64,000 nt of DNA from Poriferisodalis sp965231925 (GTDB lineage: Bacteria; Actinomycetota; Acidimicrobiia; Acidimicrobiales; Poriferisodalaceae): positions 3,782,001 through 3,846,000 of the forward strand of contig OZ246894.1 in the NCBI GenBank assembly GCA_965231925.1. Reading direction: 5' to 3'. Positions 1 through 8,651 of this stretch are shown piece by piece. The stretch's first letter is position 1; every line of letters begins with the position of its first letter. A program made the position numbers and the translations under genes. The notes below the pieces were generated by a model. That model was given only the letters and a program-made list of their open reading frames with translations, ran no database searches and was not told the DNA's origin.

Positions 1-115
1 AAGCGGTCTCATCTGTGACTGCTCCGGTGGGCGGCGTGCTGCGTGAGGCCGGTGTTCACGTCGGGAGCTCTCGACTCGGCAGTGCTCAACTCGACAACTC
101 TCAATCCGCCAGTCC

Positions 116-1051
116 TCAACGAGGCCGGTCGCCGGCGATCGTCACCCGGAGCATGTGCCGCCGCTGGCCGTGGTAGTCGTTCAGCGCGTAATGCTGGACG
201 CTGCGGTTGTCCCACATGGTCAGCGTTCCCGGCGCCCAGCGGACCCGGCAGGTGAACTGCTCGCTGACCGCGTGGCTCCACAGCATCTCGAGCAGTGCCT
301 TGGACTCGTGGCGGCGCATGCCTGAGATCGCCTCGGTGAACGCCCGATTCACATACAGCGCCTTCGCGCCAGTCTCCGGGTGGGTCCGCACGACCGGGTG
401 CGTCAGCTGCGCGTGCGCCTCGTCTGACACCTGCACGTTCATCGAGTTGCGCTCGCCGCCGTACCGGTCCGAATCGCCTCGGCGCCCGTACTGGCGAGCT
501 GCCGAGTGCACGGCGTTGAGGCTCTCGGCGAAGCGCTTCATGGTGTCGGACAGCCCCAGGTAGGCCGCCTGCTGATTGGCGAACAGGGTGTCGCCCCCGA
601 AGCTCGGCACTTCCACCGCGTACAGCGCCGTCGCCATCGGCGGGCACTCCAGGAACGACATCTCTGAATGCCAGCCGCCGCCGAAATTCACGGTCTCGTG
701 GGGTTCCTTGATGACCGGAACGACCTCGGGCTCAACGGCGGTGCCGCCGAGGTAGGGGTGGCGCTCCAGCTCGCCGAAACGACGGCCGAAGCTGGCCAGG
801 TCTCTGGCTTCCATCTGCTGATCGCGTAACACGACCACGTGATAGGCACACAGCGCTTCACGGATCGCCCCAACATGCGCCTCATCCAAACTGCTGACGT
901 CGAGCCTTCTGCCGCCGGGCGCGTACAGCTCGGCGCCCAGCGCACCCGCTAGCGGCCGAACGTCGAGCAGTTCTGACGCTGCGCCCATCGGCTGTACTGG
1001 GACCGGCACCCGACCGGCCCGCTGTGGGTGTTGTGCTGTGGTCATCGTCAT
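116..1051 (-). CDS. TauD/TfdA-family 2-oxoglutarate-dependent dioxygenase
   Basis: This 311-residue protein has the layout of the taurine/2,4-D dioxygenase family: Fe(II)- and 2-oxoglutarate-dependent oxygenases that hydroxylate small organic acids or sulfonates in the cytoplasm. The proximal metal motif is WHSEM at about residues 127-131 (His128, Glu130). The distal His lies in the WDNRSVQH segment near residue 287, followed by the Arg-rich 2-oxoglutarate-binding end (about 297-302). The metal acidic residue is Glu, where the family usually has Asp. It follows the LLM gene by 118 bp on the same strand, so it may belong to the MFS-P450-LLM group. The substrate cannot be read from sequence. 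The 115 bp downstream hold no gene I can support. Confidence 0.88.
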   Translation of the reverse strand: MTMTTAQHPQRAGRVPVPVQPMGAASELLDVRPLAGALGAELYAPGGRRLDVSSLDEAHVGAIREALCAYHVVVLRDQQMEARDLASFGRRFGELERHPYLGGTAVEPEVVPVIKEPHETVNFGGGWHSEMSFLECPPMATALYAVEVPSFGGDTLFANQQAAYLGLSDTMKRFAESLNAVHSAARQYGRRGDSDRYGGERNSMNVQVSDEAHAQLTHPVVRTHPETGAKALYVNRAFTEAISGMRRHESKALLEMLWSHAVSEQFTCRVRWAPGTLTMWDNRSVQHYALNDYHGQRRHMLRVTIAGDRPR

Positions 1052-1169
1052 GGTCCGTCAGTCACTTCCTGGCTGTGTACTGCGGGTCAATCGACGGGCC
1101 GTTCGGATCCCCCGACCGGTGATCGCCGACTGGTCAAACCCTCAGCCGTTCGGCCCGCGTGCCCTTTCG

Positions 1170-2180
1170 TCAGTCTTGCGTTCGAGTAGCGACATCGGGG
1201 CCATCCGCGGCTGCCAGCGGGTCTGCGGCCCGCAGTCGCCGTGCAACTTCCCCCGCCGCAAGTATCGCCTCGTTGGGCTCTGGACCGCACGGTGTGATGT
1301 TCACGTGTCGACAGCCCGCCTCGATGAACGGCAGGAAGAACTCCACGATGTCATCGACCGTGCCGTAGGGCGTGTACTTCTCGAAGGCCTTGAACGGCAC
1401 GCGGTAGAAGCGTTCGAGCTCGGGAGCGACGCACGCCGCGGCCTGCTCGCGGCTGTCGCCGATGCCCACCCAGAGCTGGATCCCATGGTCGGGGACGTCG
1501 GGGGCTGCACCCGGCACCGCCCGCTGCGTCGCTGCCGTCTCCGCATAGAGGTTCAGCGCCGCCTGGTAGTGCTCGACGGTGCACCAGATGCCCAGCCAGC
1601 CGTCGGCAAAACGGCCGGCGCGGCGGATGGCGGCATCGGATCGCCCGCCGACGTAGGTCGGGATGGGCGGGTCGGGCACCGGAATGATGCGTGCCTGTGA
1701 CATCGAGAAGAACTCGCCGTGGTAATCGACCGTCTCGCCGCCCAGCAGTCGCAGCACGATCTCGAGCGACTCGTCGGTGCGCCGGCCTCGGGTGCGGGGA
1801 TCGACGCCGCACAATTCGACCTCGTGGCGGTCGTCGCCGCCGATGCCGACGCCGAAGCTGATGCGCCCAGGCGCCATCTCGGCCAGGTTCGCGAGCTGGC
1901 GGGTGACAGGAACCGGGTGACGAAGCGGCAGCAGGTACACGCCGAGATACACGCCCAGGCTCGGATGGAGGTTGGCGAGCGCCGCTGCGGTGACCATGCC
2001 GTCATTGCCGTGCCCGATGCGGAAGCTGACATGGTCGGCGAAGAACATGGCGTCGATGCCCGCGTCGGCGACCAGCTCCACCATGCGGCGGCGCTCGTCC
2101 CACGGGCGCGACCACAGCTTCACATCAGGCGTGACCCCGACCCGGATGGGCGGCACAGCGGGGTGCTCTGGCGAACTCAT
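1170..2180 (-). CDS. LLM-class F420/flavin-dependent oxidoreductase
   Basis: A 336-residue luciferase-like TIM-barrel oxidoreductase. Family features are the N-terminal strand carrying DAMFFADHVSFR, the segment VYLLPLRHPVPVTRQLANL, the core motif RISFGVGIGGDD, and PIPTYVGGRSDAAIRRAGR before the C-terminal half. In actinobacteria such proteins usually use F420 or FMN to reduce or monooxygenate small substrates. The open frame extends upstream, but that part is antisense-frame shadow of the P450; the ATG at 2180 gives the expected family start, 10 bp after the P450 stop. The tight spacing suggests one transcript with the P450 and MFS genes. The specific reaction is unknown. Confidence 0.87.
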   Translation of the reverse strand: MSSPEHPAVPPIRVGVTPDVKLWSRPWDERRRMVELVADAGIDAMFFADHVSFRIGHGNDGMVTAAALANLHPSLGVYLGVYLLPLRHPVPVTRQLANLAEMAPGRISFGVGIGGDDRHEVELCGVDPRTRGRRTDESLEIVLRLLGGETVDYHGEFFSMSQARIIPVPDPPIPTYVGGRSDAAIRRAGRFADGWLGIWCTVEHYQAALNLYAETAATQRAVPGAAPDVPDHGIQLWVGIGDSREQAAACVAPELERFYRVPFKAFEKYTPYGTVDDIVEFFLPFIEAGCRHVNITPCGPEPNEAILAAGEVARRLRAADPLAAADGPDVATRTQD

Positions 2181-2190
2181 GCTGGCAATC

Positions 2191-3582
2191 TCATGCGGCA
2201 GTTCCTGACGGTGGGGTGGAGGCACCAGACACATCCCAGAGCACCGGCAGGTGCTTGAAGCCGTGCTGGAAGTTCGACAGCAGGCGCTCTGGCCGCTTGG
2301 CCGGATCCAGCCGCAGGTTCGGCATGCGCCACAGCGCTTCGGTGAACATGGCGGACATCTGGCGGCGCGCCAGGTGCGCACCCAGGCAGAAATGCGGCCC
2401 GGCGCCGAAGGTGAGGTGGTCATTCGGGCTGCGCTCGATGTCGAACCGGTCGGGCTCGGCGAACACGGCGGGGTCGCGGTTGGCCGCCACATGGAACACC
2501 ACCACCTTGTCGCCGGCGTGCACCTTGCGCCCGCCCAGTTCGACGTCACGGGTCGCCGTGCGTCGAAAATGCACCACCGGCGGGATGAATCGCAGCATCT
2601 CCTCGATGGCGCCGGGCAGCAACTCGGGCGCGGCAAGCAGCTTGGCGAGCTGGTTGGGGTGCTGCAGCAGCGCCCACAGGCCACCGGGTATGCCGTTGCG
2701 CAGTGTCTCGTTGCCCGCCACGGCGAAGAGGAAGAACATGGTCTCGAACTCTTCGTTGGTGATGCCGCCCTCGGCGTCGTCGGCCCTGAGCAGCGTCGAG
2801 ACCACGTCGGCGCCCGGGTTGGCCCGCTTGTAGGTAGCCAGATCGTGCGCGTAGGCATACATGTCCGCGAGGCCTTCGCGGGAGCGGGGGTCGGGCATGC
2901 GACCGTCGGGCCCGGGACGAATCTGGGCTCGCACCTCTAACGAGCGCCGGGCCATCTGCGTGCCCGTCGCCGGATCGAACGCGTCAGAGACCGCATACTC
3001 GGCGTCCTGGTAGCCGATTACCCGGTTGGACCAGTCGAACAGCAGCATGCGGTCCTGCGTCGGCACGCCCATGATGTCGGCGAGCGTCAGCAGCGGCAGC
3101 TCGGCAGAGACTGCCTTGGCGAAGTCGGCCCGGCCCCGATCCACCACCGCATCGACGAGTTCTTTGGCGCGAGCCGAGATCGTGGCTTCCAGCGAAGCCA
3201 CCGCACTCGGTGCGAACGAGCGCATGAGCAGCCGCCGCAGCCTCGTGTGCTGGGGAGGGTCCTGATTGAGCATCATCCGCTGGACGAACTCCAGCATCGC
3301 TGCGGTCTGAGGGTCGCGAATCTGCGTCCCGCCGAGATGGGACGAGAACGTCGCCGGGTCGCGCAGCACCCGGTTCATCAGCTCGTGGGTGAGCACCGCC
3401 CAGAAGCCGGGCCCCGCCTCCCATCCCATGAGCTCGGGTTCGGGCACCCAGTGCACCGGTGCGTGTGTGCGCAAGTCGGCGATCAGATCATGGGGCACGC
3501 CGTCGACAAAGGTGCGCGGGTCGAACAGCGGTGTCGGGTCGAGCCCAGAATCGAGCCCGGTGTCTGCGCCGATGGCGGGCAT
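2191..3582 (-). CDS. Cytochrome P450
   Basis: A 463-residue soluble bacterial class I P450 monooxygenase. The heme loop FGAGPHFCLG places the proximal Cys near residue 399. The I-helix oxygen-activation motif AGNET is near residue 288, and the K-helix ExxR is EEMLRF. The I-helix wording (AGNETLRNG) resembles actinobacterial CYP125/CYP142-type sterol or fatty-chain hydroxylases, but the substrate is inference only. The ATG at 3582 starts 5 bp after the MFS stop. No ferredoxin or reductase gene is adjacent, so electrons must come from elsewhere in the genome. Confidence 0.93.
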   Translation of the reverse strand: MPAIGADTGLDSGLDPTPLFDPRTFVDGVPHDLIADLRTHAPVHWVPEPELMGWEAGPGFWAVLTHELMNRVLRDPATFSSHLGGTQIRDPQTAAMLEFVQRMMLNQDPPQHTRLRRLLMRSFAPSAVASLEATISARAKELVDAVVDRGRADFAKAVSAELPLLTLADIMGVPTQDRMLLFDWSNRVIGYQDAEYAVSDAFDPATGTQMARRSLEVRAQIRPGPDGRMPDPRSREGLADMYAYAHDLATYKRANPGADVVSTLLRADDAEGGITNEEFETMFFLFAVAGNETLRNGIPGGLWALLQHPNQLAKLLAAPELLPGAIEEMLRFIPPVVHFRRTATRDVELGGRKVHAGDKVVVFHVAANRDPAVFAEPDRFDIERSPNDHLTFGAGPHFCLGAHLARRQMSAMFTEALWRMPNLRLDPAKRPERLLSNFQHGFKHLPVLWDVSGASTPPSGTAA

Positions 3583-3587
3583 GGCAC

Positions 3588-4877
3588 TCAGCCTGCCATC
3601 TCCTGGGGCGGTGCCCCCGCGGCGGGCGCCGCGTCGCGGGGCGGCGGGTCCGGGGGCCTGGCGAGGATGAAGAAGACCATGCCGAGCGCAGTCATTGCCG
3701 ACAGCACAACGAAAGCGAGCACGTAGCTGCCTGTCGTGTCCGCGATCCAGCCAGCGACCAGCGGCCCCAGCACCGTGCCGGTCAGCACGATGGTCGAGCT
3801 GATGCCCATGATCGTGGCGAACGACGACGAGCCGAAGTAGTCCGCCCGCAGTGCCTGCATCAGCGGGCCTCGCGCCCCCCACGCGAGCCCGTGCAGCAGC
3901 ACGAACAGCACCACCACCGCCACGTTGGGAGACCAGGCCAGCAGCAGCAGGCCGCCCGCGTGGCCGCACATGGCCACCGATGCGATGAGCCGCTTGTTGA
4001 TGCGGTCTCCGAGATAGCCGCCGAGGGCCATGCCGCCGAGTTGAACGAACGGGAGCGACGCTGCCACGAAGCTGGCTTGCTGCAGCGAGTAGCCCCTCTC
4101 TGATGTCAGGAAAAGCTGCAGGTGCGCCATCACCACGCCGACCACGAACAACGCGCTCATGTGCCCGAACGAGATCATCCAGAACGCCCGCGTCCGCAGC
4201 GCTTCCGACGCCGTGAAATGGACGTCGCTGACGCCTTCGGCACGCACCGTCGTGCCGCCGGCGACGACATGTGCCCCGCCGTCGATCTCCTGTGCATAGT
4301 CCTCGGGCCGCCCTTCGAGGTACTTGGCGAGCCACCATGCCGCTGCGGCCCCGCCCAATCCTGCGACGGTTGCGGTCGTCCGCCAGCCGAAGTACGAGAA
4401 CGACAGCACGATCAGCGGCACGCACATGCCGCCGATGCCCAAGCCCATGCCGGCGACCGACAGCGCCCTGGCTCGCAGCCGCTCGAACCAGCGCACGATC
4501 GAGACGGTCACGGTCACGAAGCCGCAGAAGCTCGAGCCCACGGCGATGAGCAGGAACGCCGCGTAGAACTGCCACAGCGAGTGGACCTGCCCGAAGAACA
4601 CGAAGCCGGCCGCCATGAACAGCGAGCCGGTGCGGGCGATGGCGCGCGGGCCGAAGCGGTCGAGCAGCCAGCCCTGCGCCGGCCCCAGCAGCGCAGTCTC
4701 GGCCCGGTTGAGCGCCACCGCTCCCGACAGCGCTGTCTTGCTCCAGCCGAACTCCCTTTGCAGCTCGACCAGATACGAGCCCGACGCATGCATGAACAGG
4801 GCCGCCTGCAGGCCCTGCATCAGTCCCCCGGCGCCCACCACCTTCCACCCGCGGAAGGTGGTGCTGCGTTTGGACAT
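3588..4877 (-). CDS. MFS transporter
   Basis: A 429-residue major facilitator with about 12 hydrophobic segments. The loop 2/3 region GWLLDRFGPRAIARTG matches the MFS motif G-x-x-x-D-R-x-G, and a related loop GGYLGDRINKRLIAS opens the second half. The N-terminus (GWKVVGAGGLMQGLQ) resembles the monocarboxylate/oxalate-formate type. The C-terminal tail is rich in Pro and Ala. It is the first gene of the leftward group, directly before the P450, so import or export of the P450/LLM substrate is a reasonable guess. Confidence 0.9.
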   Translation of the reverse strand: MSKRSTTFRGWKVVGAGGLMQGLQAALFMHASGSYLVELQREFGWSKTALSGAVALNRAETALLGPAQGWLLDRFGPRAIARTGSLFMAAGFVFFGQVHSLWQFYAAFLLIAVGSSFCGFVTVTVSIVRWFERLRARALSVAGMGLGIGGMCVPLIVLSFSYFGWRTTATVAGLGGAAAAWWLAKYLEGRPEDYAQEIDGGAHVVAGGTTVRAEGVSDVHFTASEALRTRAFWMISFGHMSALFVVGVVMAHLQLFLTSERGYSLQQASFVAASLPFVQLGGMALGGYLGDRINKRLIASVAMCGHAGGLLLLAWSPNVAVVVLFVLLHGLAWGARGPLMQALRADYFGSSSFATIMGISSTIVLTGTVLGPLVAGWIADTTGSYVLAFVVLSAMTALGMVFFILARPPDPPPRDAAPAAGAPPQEMAG

Positions 4878-4950
4878 CGACTACATCCTGCCTGCACAGG
4901 TCCCTCGCGCGTCGGCCGTGCTGTGCGGGTTCGAGGTGGTCGCGGTCGCC

Positions 4951-6816
4951 TCAGCATGTCTCCAGGGCAAGCTCGTCGAGGTCATTGTCTGCGACGTCGA
5001 GGAACGCAGCCGGTATGCACCCGGTCAGGTCATTGCTCGAGAGGTAGAGCACCGCGAGATCGGGAAGGTCGAGCAATACCGCGGGGATCGGCCCGCTGAG
5101 CTGATTGTTGTCCAGGTGCAGCTGTTCCAGCTTGACCAGCTTGCCCAACGCACGCGGTATCTGGCCGCTGAACTGGTTGTTGTCTAGCCGCAATTGCTCG
5201 AGGTTGGCCAGATCGCCCAGCTCGGTGGGGACGGCGCCGCTCAACTGGTTGCGGTTCACGCTCAGGTAGGTCAACTCGGCCAGGTCGCCCAGCTCGGCGG
5301 GGATCGCACCGGTCAGCGTGTTCTGGTCGAGCACCAGGTGTTCGAGGCTGGCGAGGCCGCCCAGCTCCTTCGGAATCTCCCCGGTCAGACGGTTTCTGTC
5401 GAGTTGCAGACGCTCCAGACTGGCCAGGCCGCCCAGTTCTGCGGGTATTCCCCCGGTCAGCCGATTGCCGTGGAGATACAGCCGCTTCAGCTCGGCCAGG
5501 TTGCCGAGTTCGGCCGGGATCTCTCCGGTGAGATCGTTGTCGTCCAGGTACAGGTACTCCAGCCGGTCGAAGCTGCCGAACCCCGGCGGTATCTCCCCGG
5601 TCAGACGGTTGCCGTCCAGCGCCAACACGATCAAGTTGCCCAAGTTGTTCAGCTCCACCGGAATCTCACCGGTGAACTGGTTCTCCTTCAGCCACAGGAA
5701 CCGCAGATTGGTGAGTTTGCCGAGTTCGACAGGAATCTCACCGGTGAGCTGGTTCTCATCGACGTCGAGCGTCCTGAGGTTGACGAGTTCGGCGATCTCG
5801 ACCGGGATCGGGCCCGTCAGCTCGTTGCTCCACAGCTCCAAGTTGGTGAGATTGGTCATGGCGCCGAACTCCGCGGGTATCGGACCGCTCAGCATGTTGC
5901 GGTTCAGCGACAGGACGCGCAGTTCAGCCAGATCAGTCAGTTCCAGCGGCAGCGGCCCGCTCAGCTCGTTGCCGTCGAGATCCAGAACGCTGAGCCTCGG
6001 CATGGTGCCGAGCTCTTCGGGGATCTCGCCGCTGAGATCGTTGTTCACCAACGCCAGGACGCGCAGGTCGTCCAGCCCGGCCAGCGCCGGCGGTATCTCG
6101 CCATTCAGGTCGTTGTTCCCCAAGTGCAGCGAGCGCAGTCGGGACAGCCCTGCGAGCTCGGGCGGAATCTCGCCGGACAGGTCGTTGTTGTTGAGGTACA
6201 GGACGAGCACGCAGCCGTCGCTGTCGGTCGAAACGCCGAACCACTCGTCGATGGGGGCAGTGGCGCTGCGCCAGTTGACGCTGTTGCGCCAATCGGGGCC
6301 GCCGGTGGCGTCGTAGAAAGCCGTCAGCGCTTCTCGGTCGCCTGCGCACGCAGCCGGCCCGCCGGGCAGGCGCACCAGCTCGGACCATCGCGACCACTGC
6401 GGCTCGCCGTAGCGCTGGTCGCTGGCGCCAACGATGAACCAGTACGACCTACCGGGTGCCAGGTGCTCGACGGTGTGCTGCGATTGGCCCTCGTTGGCGA
6501 CGCTCACCGACACGAAGTTGGCCATCCAGTCGCCGCCGCCGGCCGCTGCAGCGTCGTAGTCTGCATTGGAGAGCCAGCCGATGCGGTAGTAGCTCGCGTC
6601 CGCGACGGGGCTCCATCCGACGACGACCTCACCGGTCTGTGATCCGACCGTGACCTGCGGCTGCTGCTGAGCGGTCGGCGCCGGCTGCGCAGATGCTGCG
6701 CTCGTGGCCGCAGCGAGCACCGCAATCACGACCGCTGTCAGCACCATGAGCGAGGGTGGCTTCGAGACGAAACGCCGCCGCTCACGTGCTGTGTTCTGCG
6801 CTGGATGTGCCGCCAT
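4951..6816 (-). CDS. Secreted plant-type leucine-rich-repeat protein
   Basis: The start at 6816 is chosen because GGAGG precedes it at good spacing and it opens a signal peptide (Arg-rich n-region, hydrophobic h-region ending in TSAASAQ). Residues about 50-150 look like a fibronectin-III-like domain. A short Cys-containing stretch (CAGDREALTAFYDATGG) then leads into 16 consecutive LRR units of exactly 24 residues with the pattern GxIPxxLxxLxxLxxLxLxxNxLx, the type best known from plant receptor-like proteins. It ends in a Cys-containing cap with no transmembrane helix or LPXTG, so it should be exported and soluble or loosely bound. About 621 residues. Ligand unknown. Confidence 0.85.
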   Translation of the reverse strand: MAAHPAQNTARERRRFVSKPPSLMVLTAVVIAVLAAATSAASAQPAPTAQQQPQVTVGSQTGEVVVGWSPVADASYYRIGWLSNADYDAAAAGGGDWMANFVSVSVANEGQSQHTVEHLAPGRSYWFIVGASDQRYGEPQWSRWSELVRLPGGPAACAGDREALTAFYDATGGPDWRNSVNWRSATAPIDEWFGVSTDSDGCVLVLYLNNNDLSGEIPPELAGLSRLRSLHLGNNDLNGEIPPALAGLDDLRVLALVNNDLSGEIPEELGTMPRLSVLDLDGNELSGPLPLELTDLAELRVLSLNRNMLSGPIPAEFGAMTNLTNLELWSNELTGPIPVEIAELVNLRTLDVDENQLTGEIPVELGKLTNLRFLWLKENQFTGEIPVELNNLGNLIVLALDGNRLTGEIPPGFGSFDRLEYLYLDDNDLTGEIPAELGNLAELKRLYLHGNRLTGGIPAELGGLASLERLQLDRNRLTGEIPKELGGLASLEHLVLDQNTLTGAIPAELGDLAELTYLSVNRNQLSGAVPTELGDLANLEQLRLDNNQFSGQIPRALGKLVKLEQLHLDNNQLSGPIPAVLLDLPDLAVLYLSSNDLTGCIPAAFLDVADNDLDELALETC

Positions 6817-7176
6817 GTTGGTCCTCCTCGGGCGTCGCCAACGATAGGGCGCGGGCGCTTGCAGGCCAGCAGTGGCACGACGAGGTGATCTGTGGAACCA
6901 ACCGCGGGGCACATCACCAGACCTCCCGACCCGAGGGCCTGCAACCTCGACCCCGGGACAGGACGATCTAAGCTCGCTTCGTTCCATTCGCTCGGTATCG
7001 CAGCGGTGGCGGTTGGGGATCTCTGCGCATCGGGTGACCGGGAACAGGGGGCAGCGCTCAGGGGGCGTTCTGCCGCGACCGTCGCCCCGAGTCGTACGGA
7101 TCGCTGACAGCACCGTGAGGCAGGCCGTTCAACACCGGATCGGGTTTTCAGATACCACCATCAAAGGGGCACGAGC
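6817..7176. promoter_or_regulatory. Divergent intergenic region between LRR gene and hydantoinase gene
   Basis: This 360-bp stretch separates divergently transcribed genes and must carry both promoters. The minus-strand side holds the GGAGG ribosome-binding site of the LRR gene (about 6824-6828). On the plus side, AAAGGGG precedes the hydantoinase ATG. Short open frames here have no family resemblance. I see no clear operator or riboswitch. Confidence 0.4.
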
Positions 7177-8586
7177 ATGGCAACGCTGATCAAAGGTGGC
7201 ACCGTCGTCAGTTCGACCGGAGCGGATGCGGCCGAGGTGCTCATCGACGGTGAGCAGATCGCTGCGGTGCTCCAGCCCGGCAGCGAGATCGCTGCGGCGG
7301 CCGAGCGGGGCGCCGAGGTCGTCGACGCGACCGGACGCCTGGTGGTGCCCGGCGGGGTGGACGTGCATACCCACATGTCGTTGCCCTTCGGCGGAACCTA
7401 CGCCTCAGACACATTCGAGACGGGAACCCGAGCGGCGGCTTGGGGCGGCACCACGACAATCGTGGACTTCGCCACCCAGACCTACGGAGAGAGCGTGCGG
7501 GCATGCTTCGACGCGCGCATGGCCGAGGCGGAAGGCAACTGTGCCATCGACTACGGCATGCACATGATCCTCGGCGGCGTCGACAACGACGCGCTCTGCG
7601 AAATGGACCTGCTGGTGAATGAGGGCATCACCAGCTTCAAGCTGTTCATGGCCTACCCGGGCGTGCTGTACTCCGACGACGGACTGATCCTGCGGGCCAT
7701 GCAGCAAGCGGCCGCCAACGGCGGGCTGATCATGATGCACGCCGAGAACGGCATGGCCATCGACGTGCTGGCTGCGCAGGCCTTCGAGCGGGGCGAGACC
7801 GCTCCGGTCAATCACGGCTATGTGCGGCGCAAAGAACTCGAATCCGAAGCCACCCATCGGGCCATCCAGCTCGCCAAGGTGGGTGCCGCGCCGCTGTACA
7901 TCGTGCACCTTTCGGCCGCCGAGGCCCTCGAGCAGGTGGCGCTGGCGCGCGACGCCGGCATGAACGTGTTTGCCGAGACCTGCCCGCAGTACCTGCACTT
8001 CAGTTTGGAGGAACACCTCGACCGGCCCGGCTTCGAGGGCGCGGCCTACGTGTGCTCGACACCGATCCGCTCTCGTGAGGAGGGCCACCAGGACGCGCTG
8101 TGGAAGGGGCTGCGCACCAACGATCTGGCCGTCGTGTCCACCGACCACTGCCCGTTCTGCATGAAGGAGCAAAAGGAGCTCGGGCTCGGCGACTTCCGGG
8201 CGATTCCGAATGGCATCGGCGGCGTCGAGCACCGCATGGACCTGATCTTCCAGGGCGTGGTCACCGGCGAGATCGGGCTCGCTCGATGGGTGGAACTGTG
8301 CGCCACAACCCCGGCCCGCATGATGGGCCTGTACCCCCGCAAGGGGATCATCGCGGCCGGTTCCGACGCCGACGTCGTGATCTATGACCCCGAGCATCGC
8401 TGGACCATCAGCGTCGACAACCACCACATGAACATCGACCACTCGGCGTACGAGGGTGTCGAGGTGACGGGCCACGTCGACACTGTTTTTTCTCGGGGTC
8501 GCAAGATTGTCAACGACGGTCAGTACCTGGGACGTGCCGGCGACGGCCAGTACCTGCCCCGGGGGCTCTGCCAGTACCTGCAATAG
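7177..8586 (+). CDS. hydA: D-hydantoinase / dihydropyrimidinase
   Basis: A 469-residue cyclic amidohydrolase that opens dihydropyrimidine or 5-substituted hydantoin rings. Binuclear-metal ligands are visible: the HxH pair in VDVHTHM (His64, His66), the Lys to be carboxylated in SFKLFMAYPG (Lys155), His188 in MMHAENG, His244 in IVHLSA and Asp322 in STDHCPF. Length is normal for the family. The following LLM gene lies 65 bp downstream, a common partnership. The C-terminus is odd: it ends in three imperfect QYL-containing units where most homologues have a basic tail. Whether pyrimidine or hantoin-type substrates are used cannot be told. Confidence 0.92.
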   Translation: MATLIKGGTVVSSTGADAAEVLIDGEQIAAVLQPGSEIAAAAERGAEVVDATGRLVVPGGVDVHTHMSLPFGGTYASDTFETGTRAAAWGGTTTIVDFATQTYGESVRACFDARMAEAEGNCAIDYGMHMILGGVDNDALCEMDLLVNEGITSFKLFMAYPGVLYSDDGLILRAMQQAAANGGLIMMHAENGMAIDVLAAQAFERGETAPVNHGYVRRKELESEATHRAIQLAKVGAAPLYIVHLSAAEALEQVALARDAGMNVFAETCPQYLHFSLEEHLDRPGFEGAAYVCSTPIRSREEGHQDALWKGLRTNDLAVVSTDHCPFCMKEQKELGLGDFRAIPNGIGGVEHRMDLIFQGVVTGEIGLARWVELCATTPARMMGLYPRKGIIAAGSDADVVIYDPEHRWTISVDNHHMNIDHSAYEGVEVTGHVDTVFSRGRKIVNDGQYLGRAGDGQYLPRGLCQYLQ

Positions 8587-8651
8587 GAGACGACGCCAGG
8601 CCTAGCTCGACCACACGCAGCTCCCGCCGGACGGCCAGGAGGACAGTGAAC

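Noticed and set aside
5194..6642. 482-codon open frame antisense to the LRR gene
   Set aside because: It mirrors the LRR repeats on the opposite strand; the LRR gene has a signal peptide, ribosome-binding site and domain structure.
7405..8583. 392-codon open frame antisense to the hydantoinase
   Set aside because: High-GC shadow frame; the plus-strand protein has all catalytic residues of its family.
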